Assembly (NCBI GenBank): GCA_949987565.1
Contig: OX465104.1
Span: 1,107,063 to 1,171,062, forward strand
DNA: 64,000 bases
DNA from: Luidia sarsii
Taxonomy: Eukaryota; Echinodermata; Asteroidea; Paxillosida; Luidiidae
Direction: 5' to 3'
Of this stretch, positions 10,356 to 21,299 are shown one piece after another. The notes beneath the pieces were generated by a model. It worked only from the letters and a program-made list of their open reading frames with translations, searched no databases and had not been told where the DNA came from. A program made the position numbers and the translations under genes. Position 1 is the stretch's first letter. Every line of letters begins with the position of its first letter.

Positions 10356-11108
10356 TCATAGCGCGATCCAAATAACTTCATCCACGTAAACCCATAATTG
10401 TTCGTCGGCATGCTCTGTGGGCTTTACGAGGGCGACCTCACACTTTTTTCAGGTTACACAAGCAGCGTTCGTATTAATTTTGTTTTACGAGTTCGTCAAT
10501 TAAACGCACGAAGACCCATGACACCAAAGATGGTTTCAGTTCAAATCGCGCCGCGTGAGTCACTCACGACGCAAGCAAACAAGGCGGAAACCACCCTATT
10601 TCCGACACCGATTCCAACGCGCCACGTCACCAGTCATCGGCTCGTTATGAAACCAGTCAGGCCACTCCAATGCGAACATCGTATGACTTCATCTCACTCA
10701 CGAACATTATAAATAGGCTGACGTCTTTAAAGGGATGTCTTCTCGAAATAACGATTCCGGAAATGTGCGTTTCCGTGTTATTTTTAAACTTCGCAACTTT
10801 GGATCTTAAAATCTCTGAAAAGCAGAACAGAAACCACATTTTCTTTTAAGACCGAATTCCACTTTCTGATTCCTTGGTACATTTCGTTTCTACTTTCGTG
10901 TAAACAAAATGTTTTCAAGGAGCACGTACAAAATGACTGGCAGAATCACCAGGCCGCGGTCAAGGATGAATCTGAAACGGTCAGGTAGACGAGACGAGGG
11001 CCACGGTTTTTTTTCTCTTCTGGTTGCGATTCCAGATTTCGGACTGGCTGAGAACCGGACTGTTTGAAGGGTGGTTGGGGAGTGTGCGGGATTTCTTTGC
11101 CGTCTCAG
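10356..11108. other. Unique sequence, no gene seen
   Basis: Includes a 104-codon open frame at 10398-10712 with no recognisable domain, and a CG-containing stretch at about 10480-10640. No further structure seen. Confidence 0.4.
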
Positions 11109-11328
11109 TTGGTGTATCTATCTGTGTGTCTGTCTGTGTGTGTGTATGGGTATCTGTCTGTGTGTCTGTCTGTGTGTCTGTTTGTGTGTCTATCTGTGTG
11201 TCTGAGTGTCTGTCTGTGTGTCTGTTTGCGTGCCTATCTGTGTGTCTGTGTGTCTGTGTGTCTGTCTATGTGTCTGTATGTGTGTCTGTCTGTGTGTCTG
11301 TCTGTGTGTCTATGTGTCTGTCGGCCTG
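11109..11328 (+). repeat. (TGTCTGTG)n microsatellite
   Basis: About 220 bp of TGTCTG/TGTGTC units with TAT interruptions. Cys/Val/Ser-rich open frames through it are artefacts. A foldback element sits between this array and the TCTCTG-rich stretch at 11669. Confidence 0.97.
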
Positions 11329-11668
11329 CTCTTTAAATGCAAAAAGAGTGAATAATCCACTCGCACAAAGAGTGGAATTTCCTTAAGAAAAGCCTAAACC
11401 GCTCAGAAAGAGTGAAAACCACTGTAAGAGGTGAGAAAACCGCTAAGAATGAAGTCGAACACCACTCTATAGAGGAGCCATATGGAGGCCAACTCTTGTT
11501 CGAGTGGTCCTCCATATGGCTCCTTACAAGAGTGGAATTTCACTCCACTCTGAGCGGTGTTCATATCTTTTACTGTGTCGTTCACTCTTTTTGAGCGGTT
11601 TTGGCTTTTCGGAGCGATTTTCACTCCTTGAGAGAGTGAATTATTCACTCTTTGGCATTAAGAGAGTG
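11329..11668. mobile_element. 340-bp foldback hairpin, two 160-bp arms and a 20-bp loop
   Basis: Left arm 11329-11488 and right arm 11509-11668 have equal length and are reverse-complementary with scattered mismatches, most perfect at the apex (GAGCCATATGGAGG with CCTCCATATGGCTC). AGAGTGA/TCACTCT recurs throughout both arms. A transcript would fold into one long hairpin. It lies within a TGTCTG-type microsatellite, implying insertion there. Confidence 0.9.
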
Positions 11669-11880
11669 TGTCTATCTGCATTGCCTCTTTGTCTCTGACT
11701 GTGTCTGTTTCTCTGCGTCTCGATGTCTCTCCAGTCGTTGTTTGAGTCTCTGCGTTTCTCTGCCCCTGCCTCAGTCTCTCTTCCTGTCACTATGTCTATC
11801 AATGCTGCCCTGCCTGCGAATCTCTGTCTACCGGACCATTTGTCCTCTCTCAACCTCTGTCCCTGAATATCCCTGAAATC
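11669..11880 (+). repeat. Degenerate TCTCTG/TGTC microsatellite
   Basis: Irregular TCTGTC, TCTCTG and CTGCC units, possibly the continuation of the 11109-11328 array beyond the foldback. Confidence 0.75.
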
Positions 11881-12395
11881 GTGTTTCATTCACTTTCGGT
11901 TTCGGGAACGGGGCCAATATCCAGCCAGTCCCGCCGCGTCCGGGTTGGCCCGCACGCACACCATGGCCCGCACGCACTCGGTCGCGTCAGACTCCGTACC
12001 GGTCAATGTAAACACGTCCCCGCGGCGAAAACAGCCGACTTGAACAGAAACAGCCCTTGGAAAGACGCACGCAACAATAGAAACTGCCGGCTTGCCAACA
12101 AAAACACCTCGGCGAACAAACACCTCATCGTAAGTGAGAGCGAGCGACACGGGCACCGGCAGGAGCGGGTTTCCAGCTAGCATTGTCCAACGCGGTCTCT
12201 CCGGTACCATACGGTTGCGGGCGGAGATCCGGGCCATACGCACGCAGACCACGGCACAACGATACAGCGGCACTACCGGACCACGCTTGATCCCATCAGC
12301 TGAACACGGAACGCAGGTCGGGGATGGATATCTCAGGCGCAAAGCCAGACGTCTCGCGTTCATGCACTTCTGTATACGCAGGAAAGGACTTTCCA
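11881..12395. other. CpG-rich unique segment with an unassigned minus-strand open frame
   Basis: Unlike its neighbours this part is dense in CG dinucleotides (for example CCCGCCGCGTCCGGG near 11929). A minus-strand open frame of 178 codons covers 11890-12426, but its start lies in the neighbouring microsatellite and I recognise no domain. It could be a CpG island or an exon remnant; chance is at least as likely. Confidence 0.3.
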
Positions 12396-12832
12396 GGACA
12401 GACAGACAAACATGCATAAAGACCAACCAAAAAACCTACAAACAGACCGACAGACCAACAGACCAACAGACCAACAGACCAGCAGACCAGCAGACCAGCA
12501 GACCGACAGACCGACAGACCGACAGACCGACAGACCGACAGACCGACCGACCGACAGACCGACAGACCGACAGACCGACAGACGACAGACCGACAGACCG
12601 ACAGACCGACCGACCGACAGACCGACAGACCGACAGACCGACAGACCGACAGACCGACAGACCGACAGACCGACAGACCGACAGACCAGCAGACCAACAG
12701 ACCAACAGACCAACAGACCAACAGACCGACAGACCGACAGACCGACAGACCGACACCGACAGACCGACAAACCGACAAACCGACAAACCAACAAACCAAC
12801 AAACCGACAAACCAACAGACCAACAAACCCGA
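12396..12832 (+). repeat. (GACAGACC)n octamer array
   Basis: Mainly GACAGACC units with GACAGACCA and GACAAACC variants grouped at the two ends and a more homogeneous core at about 12500-12680, as expected if expansion occurred centrally. Asp/Arg/Pro/Thr or Cys/Val/Gly-rich open frames are artefacts. Confidence 0.97.
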
Positions 12833-13345
12833 AGGGAACATTCCGGTAAAGCAACTCGTCAGATTGAGGCTAGAAGCAAGGCAATGTATACAACATAATC
12901 CACTCAGCGCACTTAGATAAAATCATTGTTTTCTTAAGGGAGTGGTCAGCTTTTCTTGAGGGCAAGAAAGTAACCTTCCGGTAGTAATCCGAGGCTGGAA
13001 ATCAATAACAAAGCCCAATGAACAAAAAAACAAACAAATTTGAAGCAGTTTTGACGGCGGACGTCCTTGGTGCCGATTATTGAGCGCCCGGCAAAACGAT
13101 GGGTGAGATCGTGAAGGACAAAGGGGTCATCTTCAACCAACCTACGACCTTCCAGCCTCCCCCAGGTCACCTATCCCCACCCCTAATTCAGCTCCTAGCA
13201 CAAACAAAACCCTACAAGTGTCTTTCCTTCTTTCAGAACATGAACAAAGAAAGATTTTCCTTTCTTAAGTTTTTTTGTCTGTCCAAGGGGGCGTATCATC
13301 TAAGGAAATCCTTGGTCTAATTGATGGCAAAGAAAAAAACCTTTA
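12833..13345. other. Unique sequence, no gene seen
   Basis: No repeat structure or credible reading frame. Opposing open frames of about 73 codons overlap at 13099-13170. Confidence 0.4.
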
Positions 13346-13480
13346 AGTGGAAGGTTTGCGGTGACAACGTGTAACGCTTCTCTTTCGAGAAGGAGCCGCA
13401 CTGGGCGGGGAAGATTCTCCACGCACCAGTGCTTTCATCAGGCATGATAAACACCGATGATAGTTTACAGTTACAGATTA
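13346..13480 (+). mobile_element. TTTGCGG-family end fragment
   Basis: GTGGAAGGTTTGCGGTGACA at 13348-13367 matches the family end, followed by TCTCTTTCGAGAAGGAGC, comparable to 61.33 kb. No matching inverted arm was found downstream, so this is a solo or truncated copy. Confidence 0.6.
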
Positions 13481-14896
13481 GTCAACAAGTTACAGTGAGT
13501 TTGGTGAAACCGACCAAAAGACTCCGTTCGGCAAGGCAAACCAAGCTATATTAGCAAGGATGGGTATATTATCTTCCTTTTCCGAGTTTCCCCCTTTTTT
13601 GGGGGGGCATCACTGGCGCCCATGCTTGAAACATCTGGAACACGCTGTCTTGACATGACGTCACCAAATTGGAGAAAAAACACTCCAGAAAAAACAACAA
13701 CAAAAAATAGACGCGGGGTGTGCAAACGCGCGCGAACCCACGTGAGCAATTATCGCATCGCGTATAGTGCGGGTTGGTTGTACGCGTAACAGGCCGAATG
13801 GTGACGTGGCAGTGACGTCACAGGGACGCTGATGACGTGCGACACCCTTTTGTTTGGGGTTTGAACCGTTCATCGCGGCGCGTTGGACAAATTCAGTTGT
13901 GCATGCCATTGGTCTTAACGATATAGCCAACCCCACATTCCATTTGTTTATTTAGTTTAGAGTCAGCTGCATATGAACGAAAACACCTGTTGACACTCTG
14001 GAGCTACTGGAATGGATTCAAATTCAACCATGCTCTATGTAGGCCTCTACGAATCAATGGATTAGGCTCGGGCTTGGGCTTCGTCTCCGTCTAAAAAAAC
14101 ATGATAATCCAGGTCGACGTTTGTCGCCGCAATTGAAGGTTGGTTGGCTTGACAAGAACAATATTCAGTACCAGTATACCGAGACCAAACGCTTGTTTTT
14201 AGATGCTTGTGATATCATAACGGGTAAGAGAAATACGACCGAAGCCTAAGCCAGAGCCTTAGCCTTCATTTCGAAAAGTTATAAGATTCAACGCGGCCGC
14301 ATGAACACTATATACAAAGTCTAGACCGCTGTTATGAATATACTCAAGTTCTTCTTTCATTGATGGGTTACACACACGGTGACTCCGCAGGTTTTTCATT
14401 ATTGCGATTGAAACCACGCAACTGCCAAGTCTTGTAAACACGAGAAGCAACCCACAAAATAATACAAACGTCTGTACCAGACTCTGGACCTACGGTGATT
14501 ATATGCAGCGCCCGAATTGAACATCGTCACAGGCGTCATAAGATGGATTGTATACGTCTCGCTGTCACAACATGAACGTCAATTAATCCACGCACTGTAT
14601 TTACGGTGCGCGTTAACGCGTAATGAAAATTGCGACTTCATGGATGCTCGATAATAAAGCCCAGGGGACGGCGAGTGCTAGGATGTCTTTCCTCCGCACG
14701 GGCTAAGATCCCCGGCCTGGTAAACGGATGGAGGATAATGGAAGTGATCGGAAATATGAAAAGAGAAAAAAGTCATCGCTTTATCTGACGACAGAGAATA
14801 ACATGAGGATGACATTTGCACGCAAAGGGTTTCTATAGAAACACGTCATGAAAGATCGTTCTTTATTTAGACTTTTTAGTAAAAGCTGAGATCGAG
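13481..14896. other. Unique sequence with a CRE-like cluster, no gene seen
   Basis: Apart from the TGACGT cluster at 13656-13838 (separate entry) I see no repeat family or credible exon. Short open frames at 13661-13936 and 14259-14450 (minus) are unassigned. Confidence 0.4.
13656..13838. promoter_or_regulatory. Cluster of CRE-like (CREB/ATF) motifs
   Basis: Full palindromic TGACGTCA at 13656-13663 and 13813-13820, and half sites TGACGT at 13802-13807 and 13833-13838. Four sites in 183 bp, three of them within 37 bp, is more than expected by chance in this sequence. Known family fact: bZIP CREB/ATF factors bind TGACGTCA. No adjacent gene is identified, so any enhancer or promoter role is inference. 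Confidence 0.45.
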
Positions 14897-15365
14897 CCCG
14901 AGTCGACGGCCAAGTGGTTACTTGAGATTTGAAGGTTTGCATGGTGAGAATAGCAGGATAATTAGGTTTGCGGAGACACCATGTAAATTCTCTTTTGTGA
15001 GTAAGTGTGGTTCTGAAAAGAATCGGAGGAACTCGACGTTTCGAACAGTATACTCTGTTCGTCTTCAGGAGACTGCTGGATTCCAACTGGGAGTGGGACT
15101 TATGTAGTGTAGAGAGGGATCCTGGTGAGTGGGATGAAGGGTGAAGGTGGGAACTCTAAAGGCGGGAACATACCCAGATAACCAGACTGAAGACGAGCAG
15201 AGTACACTGTTCGAAACGTCGAGTTCCTCCGGTTCTTTTCAGAACCACACTTACTCACAAAAGAGAATTTACATGGCGTCACCGCAAACCTAATTATCCA
15301 AGTGGTTACTACACGTCCGCACTAGAAAGCACGAATCGCGGGTTCGAATCCCGCCTGAGCTGCCT
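14897..15365 (+). mobile_element. SINE-B head (tRNA-derived) interrupted by a foldback element
   Basis: The A-box-like part GACGGCCAAGTGGTTACT (14905-14922) is separated from the B box GGTTCGAATCC (15342-15352) by a foldback element. When the insertion and one copy of the 13-bp duplication are disregarded, the head corresponds to the intact minus-strand copy at 21730-21819. The body continues downstream into the 95-bp array. Confidence 0.85.
14923..15297. mobile_element. TTTGCGG-family foldback with 112-bp arms and a 13-bp target duplication
   Basis: Arms 14957-15068 and 15188-15299 are both 112 bp, with about five mismatches, around a 119-bp spacer. The left side carries an extra outer end (GATTTGAAGGTTTGCATGGT) missing on the right. 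CCAAGTGGTTACT occurs at 14910-14922 and 15298-15310, flanking the insertion; the last bases of the right arm overlap the second copy. CTGAAGA (15188-15194) and GAAACGTC (15214-15221) lie in the right arm. A duplication this long is unusual for cut-and-paste MITEs and fits target-primed insertion better. Confidence 0.85.
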
Positions 15366-15445
15366 GTGTTTTTCCTTCTTCATGACTGTGGGCAACTGGA
15401 CTGCATGTGGGTAACTAAGCGTATACAGGGATATAAGTACACGTC
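15366..15445 (+). mobile_element. SINE-B body, junction into the satellite
   Basis: Sequence after the tRNA-like head (TGACTGTGGGCAACTGG and onward) grades into the repeated unit. It lies between head and array, which suggests the array grew inside this SINE copy. Confidence 0.6.
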
Positions 15446-16690
15446 GGGGTGGGGCAAACCGTCTATGGATGACATTCGGACTGACGCAAATCAGCCGGCC
15501 TCAGGGCTTCACACTGAGTACATACGGCATTAACTCCACATCGACACATCGGAGTACAGCGAACCCTTGTTGAATCACAGTCTCACTGACGCAAATCACC
15601 GGTCAATCTAAATCTAGCAAAGTGCTGAGCATACACTGTTAACTACACATGGAGTTGGGCAAACCCTCATTGAATGTCATTCTCACCGACGCAAATCACC
15701 GGGCAATCGGGCAAAGCACTGAGCATACAGTGCTGACTACACATCGAGTTGGACAAACCCTCATTGAATGACATTCTCACTGATGCAAATCTCCGGGCAA
15801 TCGGGCAAAGCACTGAGCATACAGTGCTGACTACACGTCAGGGAAGGGCAAACCCTCATTGAATTACAGTATCACCGACGCAAATCTCCCGGCAATCGGG
15901 CAAAGCACTGAGCATACAGTGCTGACTACACGTCGGGGAAGGGCAAAACCCCCATTGAATGACATTCTCACCGACGCAAATCTTCGGGCAATCGGGCAAA
16001 GCACTGAGCATACAGTGCGGACTACACGTCGGGGAAGGGCAAACCCTCATTGAATTACAGTATCACTGATGCAAATCACCAGGCAATCGGGCAAAGCACT
16101 GAGCATACAGTGACAACTACACGTCGGGGAATGGCAAACCCTCGTTGAATTACATTCTCACCGACGTAAATCAGCAGGAAATCGGGAAAACCATTGAGCA
16201 TACAGTAACGGCTTCACATCGAGTTGGGCAAACCCTCATTGAATGACATTCTCACCGACGCAAATCATCAGGCAATCGGGCAAAGTACAGTACTGAGAAT
16301 ACAGTGACGACTACACGTCGGGGAATGGCAAACCCTCGTTGAATTACATTCTCACCGACGCAAATCAGCAGGAAATCGCGCAAACCATTGAGCATTCAGT
16401 AACAACTACACATTGAGTTGGGCAAAACCCTCATTGAATGACATTCTCACCGACGCAAATCATCAGGCAATCGGGCAAAGTACAGTACTGAGAATACAGT
16501 GACGACTACACGTCGGGGAATGGCAAACCCTCGTTGAATGACATTCTCACCGACGCAAATCAGCAGGAAATCGCGCAAACCATTGAGCATACAGTAACAA
16601 CTACACATTGGGCAAAACCCTCATTGAATGACATTCTCACCGACGCAAATCTCCGGGCAATCGGGCAAAGCACTGAGCACAAAGTGACGA
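15446..16690 (+). repeat. 95-bp satellite derived from the SINE-B body, about 13 units
   Basis: Units contain GGGCAATCGGGCAAAGCACT, GAGCATACAGTG, CTACACGTCGGGGAA, GGCAAACCCTCATTGAAT and CTCACCGACGCAAATC. Unit starts near 15703, 15797, 15892, 15988 and 16083 give 94-96 bp. The same order of motifs occurs once in the dispersed SINE-B at 21617-21730 (minus). Around 16280-16500 a longer variant with a duplicated TACAGTACTGAG alternates, hinting at a two-unit period. Confidence 0.93.
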
Positions 16691-18300
16691 CAATTAGTTA
16701 AAAAAAACTCGTTGAGTTACTTTCTCTTTCGGAGGGAACATCGTAACAAATCTCAGGGACTTTGTCATCCCGTTCAATTGAGCAAGAACGACCCCATTTC
16801 CCTCTTGCTAAGCAGCTTTTCATAAGCATCTTTAAGACGTCTGCGCCGGACGTAGAGGCGATCCCGGGCGTCACACCCCACCCCGAGACGCCCAGAGAGC
16901 CCCCAGATTTCCTCCGACATTTCCGGTGCCATTGGCAGAACTGTCTCCCGAGGATTCCAGAAACCTGTCATGTTGCTTCTTTCAGGTTTTTTTTTCTCGT
17001 GGTTTCTCTCCGCCAGTCGATCAACCCATGCAGGCTCGATTTAACTTCCTCCTTAAAGGCCCTATACAACATTGTCAAAGTCAAAAGATTGCTACAGTTT
17101 GTGTTAAACTATTGAACATTCCAAAAAGAGAAATCCTGCGAAGGTTTTAGCTCAAATGGTAATCTGAGAAAGTAGAAAAAGGCAAAACACCATCACGGTT
17201 TTCGCACCATTCTGTAGTGTAAGAAGTACGAGTAATAAACTATTTTGTCAACGTTTGAGTGAAGATTTCTCAGGAAGTACAGCATCCCAGACCGTAAGAT
17301 TTCAAAATGAGGATTCTAACATGACCATCTACAAACTGTATAAATTAGAAGGAAATCCGTGGACGTCGATGTTTTCCGATCTTCCCAATGTTGTATTGGG
17401 CCTTTAACTGTATTTTGATGTGCAGGTGATTGGTTGTAGGGTATCGTAACATCCTAGCAAGTATTATCGATTTGTTCTGGCTTGGTCGAATGTTCCTGTC
17501 TGCTTGTTGAGATATCGTTGGTAATTCTGTCTGTAGAGTGACCTGGATTGTGTAGTATTTCACCATAGCATAGCTGTATCATTGTATTCACTGTGAAGTA
17601 TCAATGTGGTTTTTTTTCTTATTAACTTGGTATGTTAGTATGTAAATCTTAACTTATTTTTAAGTATCTTTTTAAGTATCCAATGTATTCCTTTCAATTC
17701 ATGTACAGCGCATTGCGATTCATAATTTATACATGGCGCTATATAAATTTCAATTATTATTATAATTTTTACGTTTGTCTAGGTGACTAATCATTGAAAA
17801 CAATGTTAAGACATTGTTATTTAATATTAATTAATTATCATATCATATTATATCATTTCCTCGTTTCTTTTTGCTTGACACACTTCTTTTCTTCTTTTCT
17901 GAGCATTTGTTTTAAAGCTAAATTGGGGCGATATCAATCTGGGCTATCATTCAAATTCAATTTTATTATTATTGTAAGAAAATATCTCCAAATGATAGAG
18001 AGACGGGTAGTCTACGGGGATACATTACATGATATATTATGATTAGTCTAATGGACACAGTAAGAAAGAAAGGTGAACACACAACGATGGAATATTTTGC
18101 CATAGGTTGAGGACTTGATGATTTATGCATCATACGACCGAAAGTAGCTAATAACGCGGCCGATGTTTCTTTGCAAGACGAGAAACAACCACATCCTCAT
18201 CTACACAGTCATAAAGGTTAGGATGCAATTCCACTTGAGACAACACTCATCCATACTGGAAAAAAATCAATCTGTAAACCTGATACGGAGTGCATAACGC
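16691..18300. other. Unique AT-rich sequence, no gene seen
   Basis: Contains a short-element tail at 17700-17765 (separate entry). Open frames up to 117 codons (16762-17115) are unassigned. No splice-consistent series. Confidence 0.4.
17700..17765 (+). mobile_element. Possible 3' end of a non-LTR element
   Basis: CAGCGCATTGCGATTCATAA, then GGCGCTATATAAATTTC and ATTATT repeats. This imperfect hairpin plus short A/T repeat tail resembles 3' ends common to several animal LINE/SINE families, recalled from memory. The body upstream is not recognised. Confidence 0.4.
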
Positions 18301-18304
18301 AAAT

Positions 18305-18645
18305 CTGACTCTCTCTTTCTCTCTTCCCTCTCTCCCTCAATCGCATTCTCCCTTCCCTCTCTCTCCCTCAACCACATTCTCCCTCCACCTGTCTCTCTAT
18401 CCTCTCTCCCTCTCCTTCCCTTTCTCTCCATGTCTCCTTTCCTTCGTCCTTCATCCTTCCCTCTCTCATTCTCTCGCCCCTCCCCCTGTCTGTCTGCCCC
18501 TCTCTCTCCCTCTCTTCCTCCATCTCTCTCCCCACCCCTCCTTCTCCCCTCTCTCTATCACTCCCTCTCCGTCACTCTCTGCCCGTCTCTCCCTCTGTCC
18601 CTCCATCTCTCTTCCTTTACCTCTTTCCCTCCCTCCATAGTACTT
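18305..18645 (-). repeat. Pyrimidine-rich (CTCTCC)n microsatellite
   Basis: Irregular CTCTCTCC/CCCTCT sequence, polypyrimidine on the plus strand. Ser/Leu/Pro-rich open frames are artefacts. Confidence 0.95.
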
Positions 18646-18777
18646 TCTTCCTCTACGACTCTTCCACTTGCAATATAGACCTTATATCACATTCGTTTCC
18701 AATCTGAAACGGTTTTATTCTCTTTAGCCCAACTGTATACCATAATACCGTAATGATCGTCAGTGCCAAATAACAAT

Positions 18778-18825
18778 GAAAGAGAAAGAGAGAGAGATAG
18801 AGAGAGAGGGGGGGGGGTGGGGGAT
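18778..18825 (+). repeat. Short GA/G-run microsatellite
   Basis: GAGAGAGATAGAGAG followed by a run of nine G. Confidence 0.9.
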
Positions 18826-19019
18826 CCACAGCTATCTGAAACTCGTCAACAACATGACATCCGATCGTATAAGCCAGCCCTGGACATCGGCTATGAATAT
18901 ACCCGGTTGCCTTTCAGACTAATTTCCCTAGCAGAAGATCGAATTAAAATGTCGTTCTGAGCTGGCGGCGAGATGGCTGGGGTGGTATGATGCCCGTAAA
19001 TGGACGTGTGATTTGTTTA

Positions 19020-19645
19020 TTATTAATTCGCCCTAAATAGTAATAATTTCCCTCTAAATAAAACTTCGTCCTATCGAAATAATCATTTCGTTGCATCCAA
19101 ATAAATATTCTTTCAACGAAATAATTTAGTTCCCTCAGAAAGAAATATGTTTTTCTTTCCTTCAAATTATCTTTCGTTACCTTGAAATAATATTCATTTT
19201 AAAATTGTTCACTCTAACTAGTATCTCGTTTCCTTGAAATAATATTTAATTCACTCTAAATAATATTTTGTTCCCTTAAAAAAATAATTGTTTCATGTAA
19301 ATAATATTTCGTAACCTTGAAAAAATATTTTGTTCACTCTAAATAATATTTTACTCCCTTGAAATAATATTTCGTTCCCTTAAAATAGTTTTTTGTTCCC
19401 TTAAAATAATATTTTTTTCACTCTAAATAAAATTTCGTTGCCTTGAAAACAATGTTTCTATTCCCTGAAATGATATTTTGTTCACTCTAAATAACATTTC
19501 GTTCCCTTGGAATAATATCTGTGGTATACAAAAATGATGCAAACTGCTAACTCACTGACTAAAATTACCAAAATATAATAATTTTTTGGTCACTCGAAAT
19601 AACCTTTTGTTTACTGTAAATAATATATCGTTCTCTTGATATAAT
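19020..19645 (+). repeat. AT-rich minisatellite with a period of roughly 20 bp, diverged
   Basis: Repeats of TCGTTCCCTTGAAATAATAT, alternating with a TTCACTCTAAATAATATTTC variant, about 30 diverged units. At 19515-19590 it is interrupted by TATACAAAAATGATGCAAAC and ACTGACTAAAATTACC, a piece of the CAGGACC-element body, after which the array resumes. Confidence 0.8.
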
Positions 19646-21295
19646 GTATACTGCATGTCTACCCAAACGTGATTCGTCTCTTCATGTGTTCGAGCTGATG
19701 ATCCACTCATCCAGGGAAATGAACAAGTTTTGTTTCCAATTCTTTATTGATAGTCAGTCTGTACTGCAAGAATGAGTGGGCTTTGTGTGTAGCCTTTGCG
19801 TTTTCTGGTTAATATTTCGAGGGAACATAATTTAAATCAAAAGACCCACGTCACCTAACGGCCTCCGTAGGAGAGGCCTCTTTGTCTGGGATACTTCTAT
19901 TCGTCTTGGATCGACTTATGGGCATAGTGTACAGTATGTACTGTGTGTACATATACAGTACATGCATACATGTACTGTACATACTCATCATACATGGCGT
20001 ATGGGAACAACACGTACGCAGCGCATACGCAGGTTGTGTACACACGTCCACTGTTGAGGGCTCGGCATAATTATGACATTAAAGAGATACTCCGTGTGGG
20101 TTGGGAAAGTGGGTTGGGGGCAATGATCGTGGCATTAAAGGGGCAGTCTAAGCATGGAGGCTTTCTGAATGCTAGAGAGGGCACATGGGGTTTTGCATTG
20201 TACCGTGGAGGAAGGAAGCGGTTCACGTAACTACGCCGGTGTGTTATGGAGTTAGCATTAGCTGTTAGGTCAGAGCTCAATTGATTAAAGGTGCACTCGA
20301 GGTCACAATCGTGAGGTTAAAAGCCATGGTTTAAGTGCCACTGTACTCTAGTTAACGATCGTGAAATTACACAGGCACTCCAGTGTTATTTCTGGCAGTG
20401 TGTGCCCGTATACGAGCATCCATTTACATTTACTATGATATGACGAGGAACTAATTTTGACGCTGGCATATGCATTGCGCAATGGAATTGGTCACTGCAT
20501 TCAGGGGACGGCCTGTGTTACTTTCTCGACAAATCTATGACACTCGTCACCGTGTCAAACCAATTTTTATGTAAAGAAACATACTGGTCTGAAGTTAGTC
20601 TAGTTAGTCTCCTAACGAAAGAGAAAATCACATAGGGCCTAGAGTCCAATTATTGTCAAATATACGATGAGTTACGGGCCGCCTCAGAGCCACACTCCTC
20701 GGAAGAGATGATTTTATAAATTAAAAACCCGGAAGGCCTACCACCGCTAAACTTCTTGCACAGCCTCTTGAAGTTGAAACACCTATCGCGTTTAGAGTTT
20801 ATGCGACGTCATTTTAAAGCACGCACGAACCAACACGTAAGTGCAACATTTCGCACGCGGACGTCGGATGCTGCCGCACGTATAACCCCCGATCCGACTG
20901 CTCGGTAACAGCCAAGTCCAGAGGCTGTAACAAGAGGCGAATCCATGCCCCCTCCCCCCTACACATCTATCCACCCTCCAACTCTCCATCTCGAATTCTC
21001 CACAAGTGTTGCCGTCGGCTGGTAGGCCGGTAAACAGACGTCATCACCCTTTGAAAAGAAAACAATTCTTCCCACACCATTTCCTTCGTTTTGTTGACAG
21101 TGGCGAGGTTGGGGGAGTGGGGAAGAAGAGAGTGTCGACTGGCAACAACCCTGGGAGTATCGACGCGGCCAATCACTGTTATCGATTTGCAATTGAGAGA
21201 GCGAACCTCCTGCCTTTGCACAATAGCCAGACGAGTGCTAATCCGACGGACGTGCACAGAACAAAGGTTTAGCATTCTGTTGGCGAGTCTCAAGA
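19646..21295. other. Unique sequence, no gene seen
   Basis: Includes a local set of inverted TACATGTACTGTACATA-like words at 19925-19995 and a TTTGCGG-family scrap at about 20668-20705. Open frames of up to 108 codons (20967-21293, minus) overlap others on the opposite strand and are unassigned. Confidence 0.4.
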
Positions 21296-21299
21296 AAAA

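Noticed and set aside
11890..12426. 178-codon minus-strand open frame in CpG-rich DNA
   Set aside because: Not accepted as a CDS: GC-rich DNA lowers stop frequency, the start lies beside a microsatellite and no domain is recognised. Kept only as a note in the features.
12134..12898. 254-codon frame rich in Thr/Asp/Arg/Pro
   Set aside because: Most of it is the GACAGACC array. Only the first 80 codons are unique and they show no domain.
19925..19995. Possible hairpin from TACATGTACTGTACATA words
   Set aside because: Overlapping low-complexity TAC/GTA palindromes, with no long stable stem or other copies seen.
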